Of a stretch of DNA of 64,000 nucleotides, positions 12,446 to 40,069 are shown piece by piece. The notes below the pieces were generated by a model, which saw only the letters and a list, made by a program, of their open reading frames with translations, had not been told where the DNA came from and ran no database searches. The position numbers and the translations under genes are program-made. The stretch is from Cranoglanis bouderius. Taxonomy: Eukaryota; Chordata; Actinopteri; Siluriformes; Cranoglanididae. Position 1 is the first letter of the stretch, and each line of letters opens with the position of its first letter. The DNA is taken from NCBI GenBank assembly GCA_023630585.1, contig CM042565.1, forward strand, positions 14,770,513 to 14,834,512, given 5' to 3'.

Positions 12446-14990
12446 GCTGATTTTAGTGAAAAGCTATAAAAAGATCGATCAGAGGCCTGCATTTAAAAAC
12501 AAACAAACAAACCTTTTCATCCTCCAACAAATGGAATTTTTTAAAATTTAGATCAAATTTAGGAGTTTCTCGAAGGCACAGCAGCACAATGATCACCACA
12601 TAGCACACTCTCTCTACCAGTTAAGAAGATCTGAACTGTACGATGCTTTAAGAAAACTGGGCCCAGATCATCTTCTTTGGTGGCCATGCAGAACAGATGT
12701 GTCATTTGATACTTGCATGATTTCTATTTGATGCAAATCCATTAAGACAATGGAACATGGACTTCCTTCTAACTGCCACGTAGAAGCTGACTCTTTGGCC
12801 CTTTCTCCGTCTCTAACTGTTTGTGCTTTTTGTGTTGTGGCTTGATGCTGATTGTGTTGATCAGCTTCTTAATATGAATGCGCTACTCTCGCTACACTCC
12901 ACTGTATGTGGCACTTTTCTAAAACATAATTAAGGCTCGAGGGAGGAATTGATTGTTTCAATGTGTTCCTCATTAAGATGTTTTAAACAATTGCAGAATG
13001 ATGAAACAACCAAAAATCGTATTACGACATTACATTGGATCACAGTTTGTTGCTGCCTCGCATAGATATGAGTCATTAGACACGGTGTGTGAATAGTGAG
13101 ATCAATTAGAATAACACATGTGGCTGTTTGTGCGCATAATTGATTCATTTCTGATGCAGCTCATTCCGCACACTCCTATCGACATCTGTTTATTTGGCAA
13201 AGGCTTTCAGTCAAAAAGACCTGAGAACTGAGCAGCTGAATTGGAGATGATCATTATCCTGACGTACATAAAAAGTATATTTGCTCTTAATTCCTTTTAT
13301 GTCACACATTGTTACTCAATTTTTCTGAAACTAATATGTAGGTAGAGACTTAAAGCAGCACATTTTGTCTGAGATTTGCATCTCAGTCTATCCAAGTGGT
13401 AAAAATACACTTACATGCACACCATCCTCTCTTTCTATGGGATTTTAATTTTAAACACCTTGATCAGATAGGGTGCCATTCTATGTTGCTTTATTTTGAG
13501 TGTAAATTATTTGATTAATGTTCTTCATCACACATAATGTGTTTTATGAATAATTTTAGTAATTTAAGATTTTCTGTCACACATTTTGAGATTTCAGACT
13601 TAAAATGAAAAAAAAAAAAAAAAAAAAAAGAGGCAAATTTCAGGCCTAATATCTGGATTTTTTGTGCCAGTCTGGGAAAACTTTCACATGGTCACATTTT
13701 GACATTTTCAACCTATAACTGTAGTATACGCAAATCTAACAACAACAACAACAACAACCACCACTACTCTTCCTGAACTATAATATGTTCCTCCTTTGTG
13801 CGCATCTCAATCACAAGTTCTAGCATTTTAAAATCCCCCAAAAGTGAAAAAAAATCTACCTCTACATTTATAACCTAATATACTGATGGAAAAACATCCC
13901 CACTGCCAAATTTGAAAGGATTATATGTTTACAGTGGGAAGTGAGTTATCGCTTAAGTGATTCTGTCTCTGCCTCCGTCTCATCACATGAGGTAAAAGTC
14001 AGTCGTGGCGTTTAAACACAAGTCTCATCGTCGTCTCTTCAGTTGACGGACCTCTTTTGTTCTGTTGACTATATTTCTTGACTTTTTATCAGGTCATTTA
14101 AACATTTTGCGTAAGAGTGTGTAAGCTCTCTTCTTTTGATCAAATTGTGAGAGAAGCACACTCAGCTAGCGAGGCAGTGAACTGGCTCCTTACATAAAAT
14201 GCTTTTTACGGGCAAAAGTAAAGGTTATTTCTAACCTTGTCTTAAGTAAAAATATTTCCATGTTATTTTGGTAAGCTATATTTACTTTTATTTATTTATT
14301 TATTTATTTATTTTTTAAAAATAGTAGAGACGTGAAGTATTTTTGGTCAATTCAGCTGCAGAGACATCTTCCAGAGAGACATTTTCCTAAGACAACATAT
14401 ATTTCAATAACTAAGACACGTGTGTGTGATTACCTAATACACATTTCAGTTTTCTGCACTACAAATCCAAACCCAGTGTTGTCTACTAAAAGATGTACAA
14501 AGTGCTCTGTAAAAAAAAGACATTTTATTCCTGTGACCCCTTGCTCTTCTGCAACCTTTCTGCTACACATCTGACCTTGGGCTGACAAACAAAAAGGCAA
14601 ACACCCTACTAGGACTGAAGGACCTACAGGATCCTATACAGCCATGAATTACGCATGTAATTAGCTCACATACACCGACAGACATTTTGTGCAAGAGATC
14701 TGCATCCTAAAATGTCTAAAAGTTAAAAAGGTGCTTCATCATTTCACGTATCTACACCTACTTATTAAAGCTATGACACTTCAATGTTGTTAATAATGAC
14801 TTATCCTTATGCAAATACAGGAACTAGACTCTAGAAAGAAGAGTTGATTTACATTCTGCCTTACATTTTGACTAATGATTTGTTTTAAAAGAAACAATAA
14901 CAATAACAATAATAATAATAATAATACCAATTGAATGAATCAGTTGGAATTACATTGTGTTCTCTCCATTTTTGTTTGAAAGTGTCCGCT
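12446..14990. other. Intergenic upstream of avp, no gene seen
   Basis: AT-rich DNA with a poly-A run (13608-13629), an ACA repeat (13738-13757), a TTTA tract (14285-14313) and an AAT tract just before 14928. No exon-like structure. Distal avp regulatory sequence may be here, but nothing identifies it. Confidence 0.6.
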
Positions 14991-15052
14991 TTTTGAACGA
15001 GTTGAATCATCCATTGTTGGCACCGAGGGACCACTTCACTAGGACAAGGTGA

Positions 15053-15106
15053 TGACGTGGGAGGGGGAGTATCCAATGGCAACAGTGATCGATGTTCGGT
15101 ATAAAT
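15053..15106 (+). promoter_or_regulatory. avp: Core promoter of avp: CRE-like site, CCAAT box and TATA box
   Basis: TGACGTGG at 15053-15060 is a CRE/E-box-like site, CCAAT is at 15073-15077, and TATAAAT is at 15100-15106. The TATA box lies about 87 bp upstream of the start codon, so transcription would begin near 15130 with a short leader. CRE-dependent control is known for vertebrate vasopressin genes; here it is inferred from the motif. Confidence 0.7.
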
Positions 15107-15192
15107 ATGGATGCTTCTGTGAACAGGCAAGACGGAGAAGCAGGGAAAGTCTAGTGAGAGTCAGACCTCGGTTCAAGATTCAAGACGTGACA

Positions 15193-16325
15193 ATGGCAAC
15201 ATGGGTGCTCTCTCTCCTCTGTGCCTCCGCGGTTCTCTCTACGCTTTCCTCTGCATGTTACATCCAGAACTGTCCCAGAGGAGGGAAGCGCTCATTTCCG
15301 GATGCCATCCCCAGGCAGGTAAGTCAAGCGCCGGGGATGTGACGATGGATCGTTTGTTAATTGGTATTGCGATATTTTGTCTGGTATAGATATATCTTTG
15401 TACAGAATCTTACGTTTTGTTTTGGTTTATGTGCTTTTTTTTACCTTTTAATAGGCCAAATAATGCAAGGGTTTTAAAAAATATCACAATATGTAACTGT
15501 ATAATTGAACGAGTATTTAGTCCAGCACTATTGTTAGACTTTGCTTATTTCTTTACAGTTTTACATAGTTCCTGCATGAAACAGATTAAAGATAAAAGTT
15601 TTTCTTTTCATTAAACTTCAGCTCTGTTGTCTGTATGATTAATAAAAAGGTTTTTAAAAAAAAAAAAAAAAAAAAAAGTTCTAAAAAAATACAGAGATGG
15701 TGAAGTGTGTTGTACAGCATTATCTGTTCTGATCTCGGTTTCCAGTGTATGGCGTGCGGTCCTGGAGATAAGGGCCGGTGTTTCGGCCCCAGTATCTGCT
15801 GTGGGGAAGGACTGGGATGCGTGATCGGATCTTCGGCAACGGCTCGCTGTTTGGAGGAAGAATATTTGTCCTCGCCGTGTGAGGCTGGAGGAAAGCCGTG
15901 CGGACCTGACGAGGGTCGGTGCGCTGCACCTGGGGTTTGCTGCGACTCAGGTGACCTTTTTGTTCATGTCTTTCACCATATATATATAAAAATTTACTTT
16001 CTTTATCTGAATAACATATATTTTTAAAAATTTATTTCATAACAAAGTAAGCATTTTAACACAGATTTTCTATTTATTTTCGTTTTAAATATATTTCTAT
16101 ATATATCTCTATATAAAGAGTCTGTACTATATACTGGTTTTGCCACAATAAATGTAATATTTATAATAATATATTATATTTCTATATTCATATACTTAAT
16201 TCTATACTAAGTTTGTGTGCTTACCTTCTTACCATTCTCCCATCACTTTATCTGAGATCACACACAGAGTGAAGTTTGGGCTCCTGGTGCTCTTGCTTGC
16301 TGTGCTGATGACCTCATTGTGGGGG

Positions 16326-16362
<37 letters not shown>

Positions 16363-16511
16363 TACATACAGACGGCTGTACACTGGATTCAGACTGCGTG
16401 GACGGGAGTGAGCACGAAGACGTGGCTGAAAGGAAGAGCTTCCTGGACGGGTCACGGGGAGAGCTGCTGTTGCACATCCTCCATCCCGGCAGGGCACGCA
16501 GTCCATACTAA
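15193..16511 (+). CDS. avp: Arginine vasotocin-neurophysin precursor
   Basis: Exons are 15193-15318, 15746-15950 and 16372-16511; the spliced frame is 156 residues. Residues 1-21 form a signal peptide (MATWVLSLLC...). They are followed directly by the nonapeptide CYIQNCPRG and the amidation/cleavage site GKR. Gln4 and Arg8 make this vasotocin rather than isotocin (CYISNCPIG). The neurophysin part carries all 14 cysteines (CMACGPGDKGRC ... CCDSDGCTLDSDC). The C terminus has the leucine-rich copeptin-like stretch LLLHILHPGRARSPY. Introns fall in the classical positions. The product is made in hypothalamic neurons, packed in secretory granules and released from the pituitary; it acts through V1/V2-type receptors on osmoregulation and social behaviour. 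The 3' end of intron 2 is a GT microsatellite. Confidence 0.97.
16326..16353. repeat. GT microsatellite beside the avp exon 3 acceptor
   Basis: About 14 GT units end some 18 bp before the exon 3 acceptor, separated from it only by an AT-rich TATATATGTATACATACAG-type stretch. It replaces an ordinary polypyrimidine tract. Confidence 0.9.
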
Positions 16512-16781
16512 CTCCTTTAACACACACACACACACACTCACACGGCCTGGATAGAGCTTACACACACAAACTCATATACAGACACTCCCACAGTGACTCA
16601 CACGATCAGTGTACTGACTGTTTATCTGTTTATCCACATGATTTACTCTGAAAAACACACACAAACCATGAGTTTATGAGTTCCAGCTCGCTGAAGCAAT
16701 GTGCTGCGGTATGCTGAAATGCTTATATGGAAATATGCACTGTACATCTAGCTACATAGAGTGTAAATACAGTATATAACC

Positions 16782-16787
16782 AATAAA
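16782..16787 (+). terminator. avp: Polyadenylation signal of avp
   Basis: AATAAA lies 271 bp after the avp stop. It is the first canonical hexamer downstream and gives a short 3' UTR typical of this gene. Confidence 0.65.
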
Positions 16788-16799
16788 AATGCTCTTGAA

Positions 16800-17092
16800 G
16801 TGTTAGCAATGGTCTCGTCAATTTGTTATTCATACCATGTTGAAGAAAAAAAAATTTAAAAAAAGAGAGAGAAAAACATTTTCAGAAGTTTGAAAGATGA
16901 AACATGAACTTGTTTATTGTCTGTTGAGATTAGATCACAACATATAACTTCAAATCTGACATAAAACCACGCATTGAGGAACATTACACCTAGCTGACTG
17001 TACATTTTAAAGCAAAAACTCAATAAACCGAGCCAACAAATGATCATAAATGACCAAATAACAGCTCTCATAAGATCAAGGGGAAAATTACC

Positions 17093-17135
<43 letters not shown>

Positions 17136-17675
17136 GAATACATCATGTACATACTGATCGAGGTTCTTTGACTTTCTTTTCCTTAATTCGTATATAACCA
17201 GGAAGCTGGTAAAGGTCATGAGGAGAGAGAAGCCATTTGTGGAATCTGAAGGACCATTTCTTCTGATTAAGTAGAATTCACATTATAATAAAAATAACTC
17301 AACAACATGAACATAGTGTTAATTCATCTGTCGTTCAAATGTGACAGCAGACAACAGACAGGACAATAGTGCAATTAAAAAAAAAAAAAAAAACTGGCCC
17401 CATTGCTAGTAAAAATGCCAGCACTGATAATTATGGAATGGATGTAAATGGATGTTTGGGATGGGATTGAATACTAAAATACATTTCACAGTGGAATATC
17501 TATGGCGCTCCGGTGTGAATAGGATACTCTCGGATCACCTTAATTATATTTATGAAAAGACAGGAAGTGAGGTGACATATTCGGGTCTCAGTGAGGCGTC
17601 ATTTCGCTTACTGATGAGGTACACGAGGACAGAGGTCACAGTAGTGTTGCCAACATCCTTCTTCACAGCTGGAAA

Positions 17676-17715
<40 letters not shown>

Positions 17716-18216
17716 ATTTGAGGTCATAACCTGTCGTTAAATACCCTGAAGGACAATTCCACATAGATCATGGAAAAGCCTTTCTCCTTCCCCGAGGTGA
17801 CTCCGCCCACTCCTACGTATTAACGAAGAAACTACGTATTAGAATAAGAAGTCCTCTCACAAAGCATATGGACATCTGAGTCTGTCTGGTGAGCAATCTG
17901 ACCATTTCAGAGGATTTAGATTGTTTTTTTGGTGAGTTTAGTTAAATTGTGGCACTCGCTCAATTAATCAATCAAGCGATAGACAAATATATAAATATTA
18001 ACTATGACACATTTTAATTTTTGTTTCAACTCTTGATCATGTTGTGCATCTCTACGATGGCTGCTTTTAGGGAAAAGGGGTGGAGCCAAACATCTTCAAG
18101 ATTATAAAGTTCACTCGCCATGACCTACTACAAGACATTAAAGAAAAATTGGATTACTGACGACTTTTTGTTACACCACATTACATTACGTTTTGTTTAC
18201 AATCCCAGGTTATGCC
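16800..18216. other. Interval between the convergent avp and ythdc2 genes
   Basis: It contains poly-A runs at about 17094-17131, 17375-17392 and 17683-17713 and no recognisable exon. The left part should hold the ythdc2 3' UTR on the minus strand, but I could not fix a poly-A signal. The 89-codon reading frame at 17452-17721 ends in a poly-A tract and looks spurious. Confidence 0.5.
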
Positions 18217-33090
<14,874 letters not shown>

Positions 33091-33256
33091 GACACCTTGT
33101 GAGAGAAAAACATAAAAATTTATTTAAAGTGGCTCTAATGATATAGTATACATAAACAGATAGACAAACAGAGGGACAGATATATAAACAGTTAGACAGA
33201 CAGGCACATAAAGAGATAGATATACAGACAGAGAGACAGACAGATAAATAGATGGA

Positions 33257-34655
33257 TACAGTGCTGTGAAAAAGTATTTGCTTTCTCCTGTTTTTGTGTA
33301 TATCCCATACTAAATTGTTTCAAAAATTAAAACAAAATCTAAGATGAAACAAAGGCAACCTGAGTAAACACAAAATGCAGTTTTTAAATTATATTGTTAC
33401 TTATTGAAGCAAAAAAGTTCTCCAATACCAACTGGGCCTGTGTGAAAATGTATTGGCCCCTGTACTTACTAATTCCACAAATCTATGAAACTGCATTCAT
33501 AATGGGGTTCAGCTGGACTAGACACAACCAGGCCTGATTACTGCAAACCCTGTTCAATCAAATCAACCCTTAAATAGAACTTTTTCAACAGCATGAAGTT
33601 GGTTAAAAGGTCTTACCCAGTAACACACTATGCCAAAGTTGAAAGAAATTCCAGAAATGATAAAGAAGAAGGTGATTGAAATAAATCAGTCTGGGAAGGG
33701 TTACAAAGCTATTTCAAAGGCTCTGGGACTCCAAGGAACCACAGTGAGAGCCTTTATCTCCAAATAGAAAAACCCGGCACAGTAGTGAACCTTCCCAGAA
33801 ATGGCCGACCTTCCAAAATTCATCCAAGAGCACAGCGACTACTCATCCAGAAAGTCACAAAAGAGCCAAGGACAACATCAAATGACCTACAGGCCTCTCT
33901 TACATCAATAAAGGTCACTGTTCATGACTCCACTATCAGAAAGACACTGGGCAAAAATGGCATCCATGGAAGAGTGGCGAGGTGAAAACCACTGCTAGCC
34001 CAGAAGAACATTAAGGCTCATCTGAATTTTGCCAAAACACACCTTGATTATCCTCAAAACTTTTGGGAGAAAGTTCTGTGGATTGATGAGTAGAAAGTGG
34101 AACTGTTTGGAAGACAGGGGTCCCGTTACATCTGGCAAAATTCAAACACAGAATTCCACAAAAAGAACATCATATCTACGGTCAAGCATGGTGGTGGAAG
34201 TGTGATGGTGTGGGGATGCTTTGCTGCTTCAGGGCCTGGGCAACTTGCAAAAATCCTAAAGGAGAATGTCCAGCCTTCAGTCCGTAAGTTGAAACTCAAG
34301 TGCAACTGGATTATGCAGCAAGACAACGATCAGAAGCAGAGGAGTAAGTCCTAGTCCTAGAAGTAAGTGAAAGGCTGATCTCCAGTTATCGGAAGCGTTT
34401 GGTTGCAGTTATTGCTGATAAAGGTGGCACAGCCGGATTTCAATTTTAAGGGAGCAATTAGTTTTTCATATTGGTGATGGATAACATTTTATTGCGTCAA
34501 TTAAAAATAAATAAATAAATAACTATTCTGTGTTTACTCAGGTTGCCTTTGTTTCATGTTGTATTTCATCTGAATATCTAAAACTATTTATTATGAGATA
34601 TAAACAAAAACAGAAGAAATCAGGATGGGGCAAATACTTTTTTCATAGCACTGTA
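33257..34655 (+). mobile_element. Defective Tc1-like transposon in the ythdc2 5' UTR intron
   Basis: TA dinucleotides flank it. The left end TACAGTGCTGTGAAAAAGTA pairs with the inverted right end TACAGTGCTATGAAAAAAGT. Transposase pieces at 33640-34340 include a helix-turn-helix part (LPRNGRPSKIHPRAQRLL), the HGRVAR motif and the catalytic-domain stretch VKHGGGSVMVWGCFAASG. Stops and an internal deletion after about 34340 remove the C-terminal catalytic part, so it cannot encode an active enzyme. Confidence 0.9.
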
Positions 34656-34899
34656 GACACTGTAGGCAAAAATCCACACTGATAGTTTTTCCCGGTTGCA
34701 TCCGTTGTGGGAGCGGCTGAGAAGGGTCCGCTGTCATCATACAATACGAGACCGGCCTCTAATATTTTACTTTGAATGCTATGTTTTCATTCAGTATCAA
34801 ATTTAAAAACTATCGGTTGATTAATCGTTTATCAGCAGGTACTGCCCAACTTTATTAGTTATCGGTATCAGTAAAATCCACTATCGGTCGATCTCTAAT

Positions 34900-35530
34900 A
34901 GACAGATAGACCGACAGGCAGGCAGATAAAGAGATAAACAGACAGGCGGACAGATATATACATAGACAGTCAGATAGATGGATGGATGGATATTTGGATG
35001 GATATATGGACTGAGATACATTTAAATGAGATAAACAGACGGATGGACCGATGTTTTAAATAAGATGAAAGGGTAAGTGGGTGAATGGATGGATGGATGT
35101 CCTGATTAAGATGACATGGAGGGATGGATAAATAGATGGGTGTTCTAAATAAGAAGGAATGAGAAAGATGGATGAATGAACTCAAACAGATTGGTGGGTG
35201 GATAAATGAATCGATGGAGGAAAGTGCAGATGTAGATGGATGGATAGATGGATGGATGTTCCTAAATTAGCTAAACGGATGAAGATGAAAAATATTGCAA
35301 ATACATTGAAATGTCCTTTGTCATTCTTTTTTGACTGATAGACAGACAGACAGACAGGCAGATAAACAGAGACAGATATATACATAGACAGTCAGATAGA
35401 TAAATGGATTGATAGACAGACAGGCAAACTGACAGACAGGCAGATAGATAGATAGATAGATAGATAGACAGACAGTCAGAAAGACAATAGGTAGGGAGGA
35501 TGATAGAAATATAAATAGACAGACAGACAG
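34900..35530. repeat. GATA/GACA-type simple repeats around the duplicated block
   Basis: Runs of GACAGACAGGCA, GATAGATA and related tetranucleotides flank the copy on both sides (34900-34980 and 35335-35530), followed by poly-A at 35545-35566. Confidence 0.8.
34974..35328 (+). repeat. Direct copy of part of ythdc2 intron 5
   Basis: This segment repeats 31060-31414 with only a few substitutions, including non-repetitive sequence such as TTCCTAAATTAGCTAAA and GCAAATACATTGAAATGTCC. The match ends two bases from the exon 5 splice donor of the source. The copies are 3.9 kb apart in the same orientation. Confidence 0.9.
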
Positions 35531-36114
35531 ATCCAGTCCTTGAAAAAAAAAAAAAAAAAAAAAAAAGGCTAATTCAATTCGTGTTTAACTTAGAAATCAT
35601 GAACACAGATTAGCTCTCCAGTTTCACAGGCCTGGCACTTAAAACAACCAAGAAACGAAAGTGAAGCCTTTTTACTGCACGTTATACTAACATTAATTAA
35701 TTTAGTTACCTTTATACACAGTTCCCTAACTAACCTTTACGTCAACTATCTTAAAAATACCACAACATTATATTAGCTAGAAAGGCAACTTTTGTTAGCT
35801 AAGACTAGCCAGCTACATTAGCTAACATAACATAATTAAAAAAAAAATGTATTTAATGACAAGATAATATTTTGTGCTGCCTGTCTTAGAAAAAAAAAAT
35901 ATATATATATATCCGTTAGCTAGTTCTACTGACTAATTAGCTAAAATGATATTGACAGCTCATAGCTAGCAAGAATCAACTTTGTCGCTTGTAGATAACA
36001 AAAAAAAAAAAAAGAAGCATTAATGACATATGTTATTAACACCTCTGACAGAGTGTGCTGTTAAAAACAACTCAAATAGTTAGCATAAAAGAGCTGTATG
36101 AAATCTTTACTTAC

Positions 36115-36200
36115 TTTCCTCTGTGCGTTGCACTAGCAAATACACACTGAGCCGGCTAGCATGAATGAAACTTAGCAGCCGAAGCCCAAACGGCTTCGTG
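36115..36200 (-). promoter_or_regulatory. ythdc2: Probable 5' UTR exon and promoter region of ythdc2
   Basis: On the minus strand a good donor (AGGAAA/GTAAGT) ends an exon at 36115. The first coding exon has an acceptor five bases before its ATG (TCACAAG/GTGTC, exon start 33095), so an upstream leader exon is required. Upstream of 36115 on the minus strand the sequence is less AT-rich. The 5' limit is a guess, and no TATA box is seen. Confidence 0.45.
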
Positions 36201-36259
36201 TTAATAAGTGCGCACTTGTTAGGGTGTTGAAAAAAACGTCTTTCATGCTCTAAGTAGTG

Positions 36260-37027
36260 CGCCTATAAAGGGAATAAGGAGCTATTTGTGCTTCTGCATT
36301 GTTGTTGTTTAATGGTCACCGCCTACCGGTTAAACCAGCCGAATGAAAACTCTTGGTGTCAAATGATAAGAGAGAAACCCATGAGATTATTATTGATCGG
36401 CAATTACACAGAGTTATCCACTGATCTTTTTTAATTAGTAAAAACCTTGACATTGTAATTCACAAAGGAAATACAAAAGGAAAAGCTTCTGGATTCTAGT
36501 TTATTGGTTAAAATTAAAACGCATTATACAGTATGTCTCATCTCCATGCTTCACCAGAGAGTAAACTTTATTTGACTTTAATTACAGATTAATACATTCT
36601 AACAGTTTAATAATAATTTTAAATGAAAAAGTTAACTTTGATCAGTTAATTAGAATTTAAAAATAATTGCTGACAAACCAAAGTCAACGAAGATAAGAAG
36701 AAAGTCTGTTCTACAGTACAGTGCAAATGGTTGCATTGTCCTGAGACTAAATAAAGACAAATACACTTATTGTATTATATTAACAAGACATTTAATATGT
36801 TGGTTTTCACGCACATTTCTTTATTATCTATGACAAGTAATAAAAATGTTCCAAAAGCTAAAAATAAAATTGATATCAGTACAAAAGTTTGTGTTTCCCT
36901 TTCTAAATGTGATTTAAATATTTAAATTATTCACCCTACGTTCTTCATAATATATCTGTTGTCTCATTTCAGTGTACGACTATGTTTCATTTTTAACTCC
37001 CCGGAATCCTTTTAGTTCTTGTAAATA
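36260..37027. other. Interval between ythdc2 and gsc2, no gene seen
   Basis: AT-rich DNA with no recognisable exon or repeat up to the Tc1-derived element. Confidence 0.5.
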
Positions 37028-37527
37028 GAGTATATGGCCAAAAGTATACAGACACCTCACCATCACACCCATATGTGCTTGTTGAACATCCCATTCCAAA
37101 AATGATTCCCCCTTTGCTGTAATAATAATAACCTCCACTCTTCTGGGAAGGCTTTCCACTAGATTTTGGAGCGTGGTTGTGGGGGTTTATGTTCATTCAG
37201 CCACAAGAGCATCAGTGAGGTCAAGTGAGGCATTAGTGGGGTGCAGCTGGTGCTCCAGTTCATCCCAAAGGTGTTCATTGGGGTTGAGGTCAGGGCTCTG
37301 TACTTGAGTTCTTCCAATCCAACCTGAACACAACACGTTTTCATGGAGCTCGCTTTGTGCACAGGGGCATTGATATGCTGGAACAGATTTGGGCCTCTTA
37401 GTTCCAGTGAAAATTGTAATGCTACAGCATACAAAGACGTGCTTCCAACTTTGTGGCAACAGTTTGGGGAAGAACTACATACGGGTGTGATGGTCAGGTG
37501 TCCACATACTTTTGGCCATATAGTGTA
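37028..37527 (-). mobile_element. Tc1-derived non-autonomous element
   Basis: The ends are inverted repeats, ATATGGCCAAAAGTATACAG and, inverted, ATATGGCCAAAAGTATGTGG, flanked by TA. On the minus strand the body keeps a degenerate Tc1 transposase C terminus (SPDLNPNEHLWDELEHQL). The length (500 bp) is far below an autonomous Tc1 (about 1.6 kb). It is the better-preserved relative of the copy at 29150. Confidence 0.85.
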
Positions 37528-37654
37528 TACTGTAAGATAGTGGTACATTATCCTTTTTTCCTATTCAAAACACTATGGGGGAACAAACATTTGCACTTGA
37601 CTATATATATGAATGTTAAGTCATTGCTCACACATATTCACATATTAGAGCATT

Positions 37655-39906
37655 TCAGTCGCCATGAAGGACATTTTTCCACTCATCTTGCCCATGGAGA
37701 CTGAACTGTAGTCTCTTCTGTCTTCGCCACTTGGCTCGACGGTTCTTGAACCACACCTAAACGTGCATCACACTGATTATTCACAGAATCTTTAAACACA
37801 CCGCAGTTTTCATAAAGAGTTCCAGACCCCAAATGACACGTTAAAATGTATTCTGTAGTGTTTTTGTAGATAGCTCTCACCTCGACCCTCTCCTCTCTCA
37901 GGTGAGTCCTCTCAGCGAGCTGCTCACGAGTGTGTATGTCGGGATACTGGTTCTGCACAAACAGCTCCTCCAGAGCGTCCAGCTGCTCCTCGGTGAAGAT
38001 GGTGCGGTGACGCCGGATCCGCTTCTGGATCTGACCGAAGCTCTCTCTCCTCTGACCTTCTCCTGTCAGGCTCGTCTCATTCAGCACTCTCTTGCTCCAT
38101 GCAAACTGACAGCCTGAAATGCAACACGAGTGCATATGTAAGTTTTAGACAGTTTTCACACACATGAGCTGTTAAATGAAGGTAATCTAAACTCTATGGT
38201 TCACCAATAGACATCATGAGCTCCGGTTGTTTCTAGTCATTCTTCCACGAAGCGTTTAAAGTGCATAAATAAACTTTAATTGCATTTTACTTCACATGGA
38301 AGGTGAAAACTTAAATACGGACACTATACATTACTAGAAAACTTAATGGTTATTCAATTGTTCCTATTGGGGAAGCCTTAAATGTTTATGTACTGTATAT
38401 CTAAATATTTCACTATCAAAAAAATGTTCGAGGAAGTTAATAATCCTTAAAAACATTTTTATTGTATTTTTAACGTTATCGTTTCTATAGTAGCAACCTA
38501 CAAAAGGCGGACTCACCACAGAGTCTAAGCCTAATAATGAACAAATACAACCGTTCTGTTGTTTAACAAAGAAAAACATCTAAACGTTAATGTGGAGAAG
38601 TTTTCTGTAAGGAGACAGTTATTTAACTTTTATGGAAGGAGTCTCCAGAGTCAGTGCTTCGTAACAGTCAGACATGGGAAAGTCTCCGGGATGGAGGAGG
38701 AGTTTGCGTTTTCAGATTTCTCTGTAGCAAGACAAGCTGTATTTTTTGACTTATTAATTTCAAGAGAAAGAAAAAAGAGAGGATGATGAAGGAACGACTG
38801 TTTATAGCTACTACGTCATAAGCGATAACAGGAACTAAGTTGTTTCGCAGACATTCCATAACATTAAATGTAACAATAAATAGTTAAGAAGTATGACATG
38901 TCGTTCATGAATAAATTAAAAATTATAATCGGCAAATTGCTGTTGTATACGAGAAATAAAAGACTTCGGAATATGCTGTTAGAAGAAAATAGTCAACTTC
39001 ACAGTGTTAACAGTGTCCCGCTACGTATCGATCCGCATCATAGCACCCCATAATTGATTATTTTCCTATAAGAGCACACCGACGTGTTTTATTCCTTACA
39101 TATTTAACAGTGTTAATCTACAGTCACTTCTTTTTAAACTAACGTTAAAGCTTTTATACAGCCAACTAATAGACATCATTGTATGTCTTGAGGTCTTGAG
39201 GTCCTACATAAATGAAGAACTTTACTAACATATATTTTACTGACATATAACATATTAAACAGGGCTAAAATAACATTATTCACTGTTAAAACTAACAGAA
39301 TTGCCTTTGTGAACTACAGAGAATCAGACATCAAGACATCAGTGAAAACAAAACAAACAGCCTGAAAACATTAAAAATTTTTTGTATAGAACATAAAATA
39401 ATGTTTAACAGCATTTAACATTACTACATTTGTAAACATGACATAGACATTAGTGTATGGTGTGGGTTTACATTAAAATACTACTTCTTCTCACAAGCTT
39501 TTCAGTAATTACGACGTTTACAAGCGTTTGAGACAACTGAAATTTTATTTTGTTCTATGCGGAAGGTTAAAACTCGACTATAATAACTTCAAAACTGCTA
39601 TAAGATGAGTTATCGTGAGTTTATCAGAATTAAACAGAGAGTCTTACACATAGCAGGCAGGTAATCAGCCTGGAGCACCTCTCCACAGTGTGAGCAGTAA
39701 CAGCAGCACACACAGACACGATGAAGAGGCTCCAAGGGATTTGTAGTCGCTCCTGACTCCAGATCCGGACCGTCTTTAGAAGAACGTCGTGCATCAGAAG
39801 CTGTGCTCGCTTTGCTCTCGTCACTTCTCTCAAACGTCCTGCTCAGGATGCTGTCAATGGTGAAGGCGAACGACTTCTTCTCCATGTGTCCTTCGTCCAT
39901 CTCCAT
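37655..39906 (-). CDS. gsc2: Homeobox protein goosecoid-2
   Basis: Exons in transcript order are 39906-39648, 38113-37881 and 37756-37655, encoding 197 residues (human GSC2 205). The ATG at 39906 has a good context (CAGACCATGG); the reading frame extends upstream but only with a non-ATG codon. Near the N terminus FTIDSIL fits the Groucho-binding eh1 motif FxIxxIL. A cysteine cluster CVCCCYCSHC follows, as in human GSC2. The homeodomain (RRHRTIFTEEQLDALEELF ... VEVWFKNRRAKWRRQKR) is split by the second intron after VE, and carries lysine at position 50, so a bicoid-type TAATCC target is expected. LFVQNQYPD identifies GSC2 rather than GSC. It is a nuclear repressor-type factor; its role in fish is little known. 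Confidence 0.92.
38588..39130 (+). repeat. Copy of the dispersed repeat family in gsc2 intron 1
   Basis: It contains AGTTTTCTGTAAGGAGACAG, GGAGTCTCCAGAGTCAG, CAGACATTCCATAACATTAA and AGAAATAAAAGACTTCGG, in family order. It is among the longest copies in the window. Confidence 0.65.
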
Positions 39907-39967
39907 GGTCTGCTGCGCTCCTCTGCTCTGGGACTCCAAAGAAGCAGACTTTCATATAGAACTGAAT

Positions 39968-39976
39968 CTTTTTTCT

Positions 39977-40024
<48 letters not shown>
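39968..40024. repeat. CT tract upstream of the gsc2 start codon
   Basis: About 25 CT units lie 60-120 bp upstream of the start codon (GA on the transcribed strand), in the likely gsc2 5' UTR or core promoter. Confidence 0.85.
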
Positions 40025-40027
<3 letters not shown>

Positions 40028-40069
40028 TCCTTGTGCTTCGTGTCAAACCCCCCATTTACTCGATAGATT

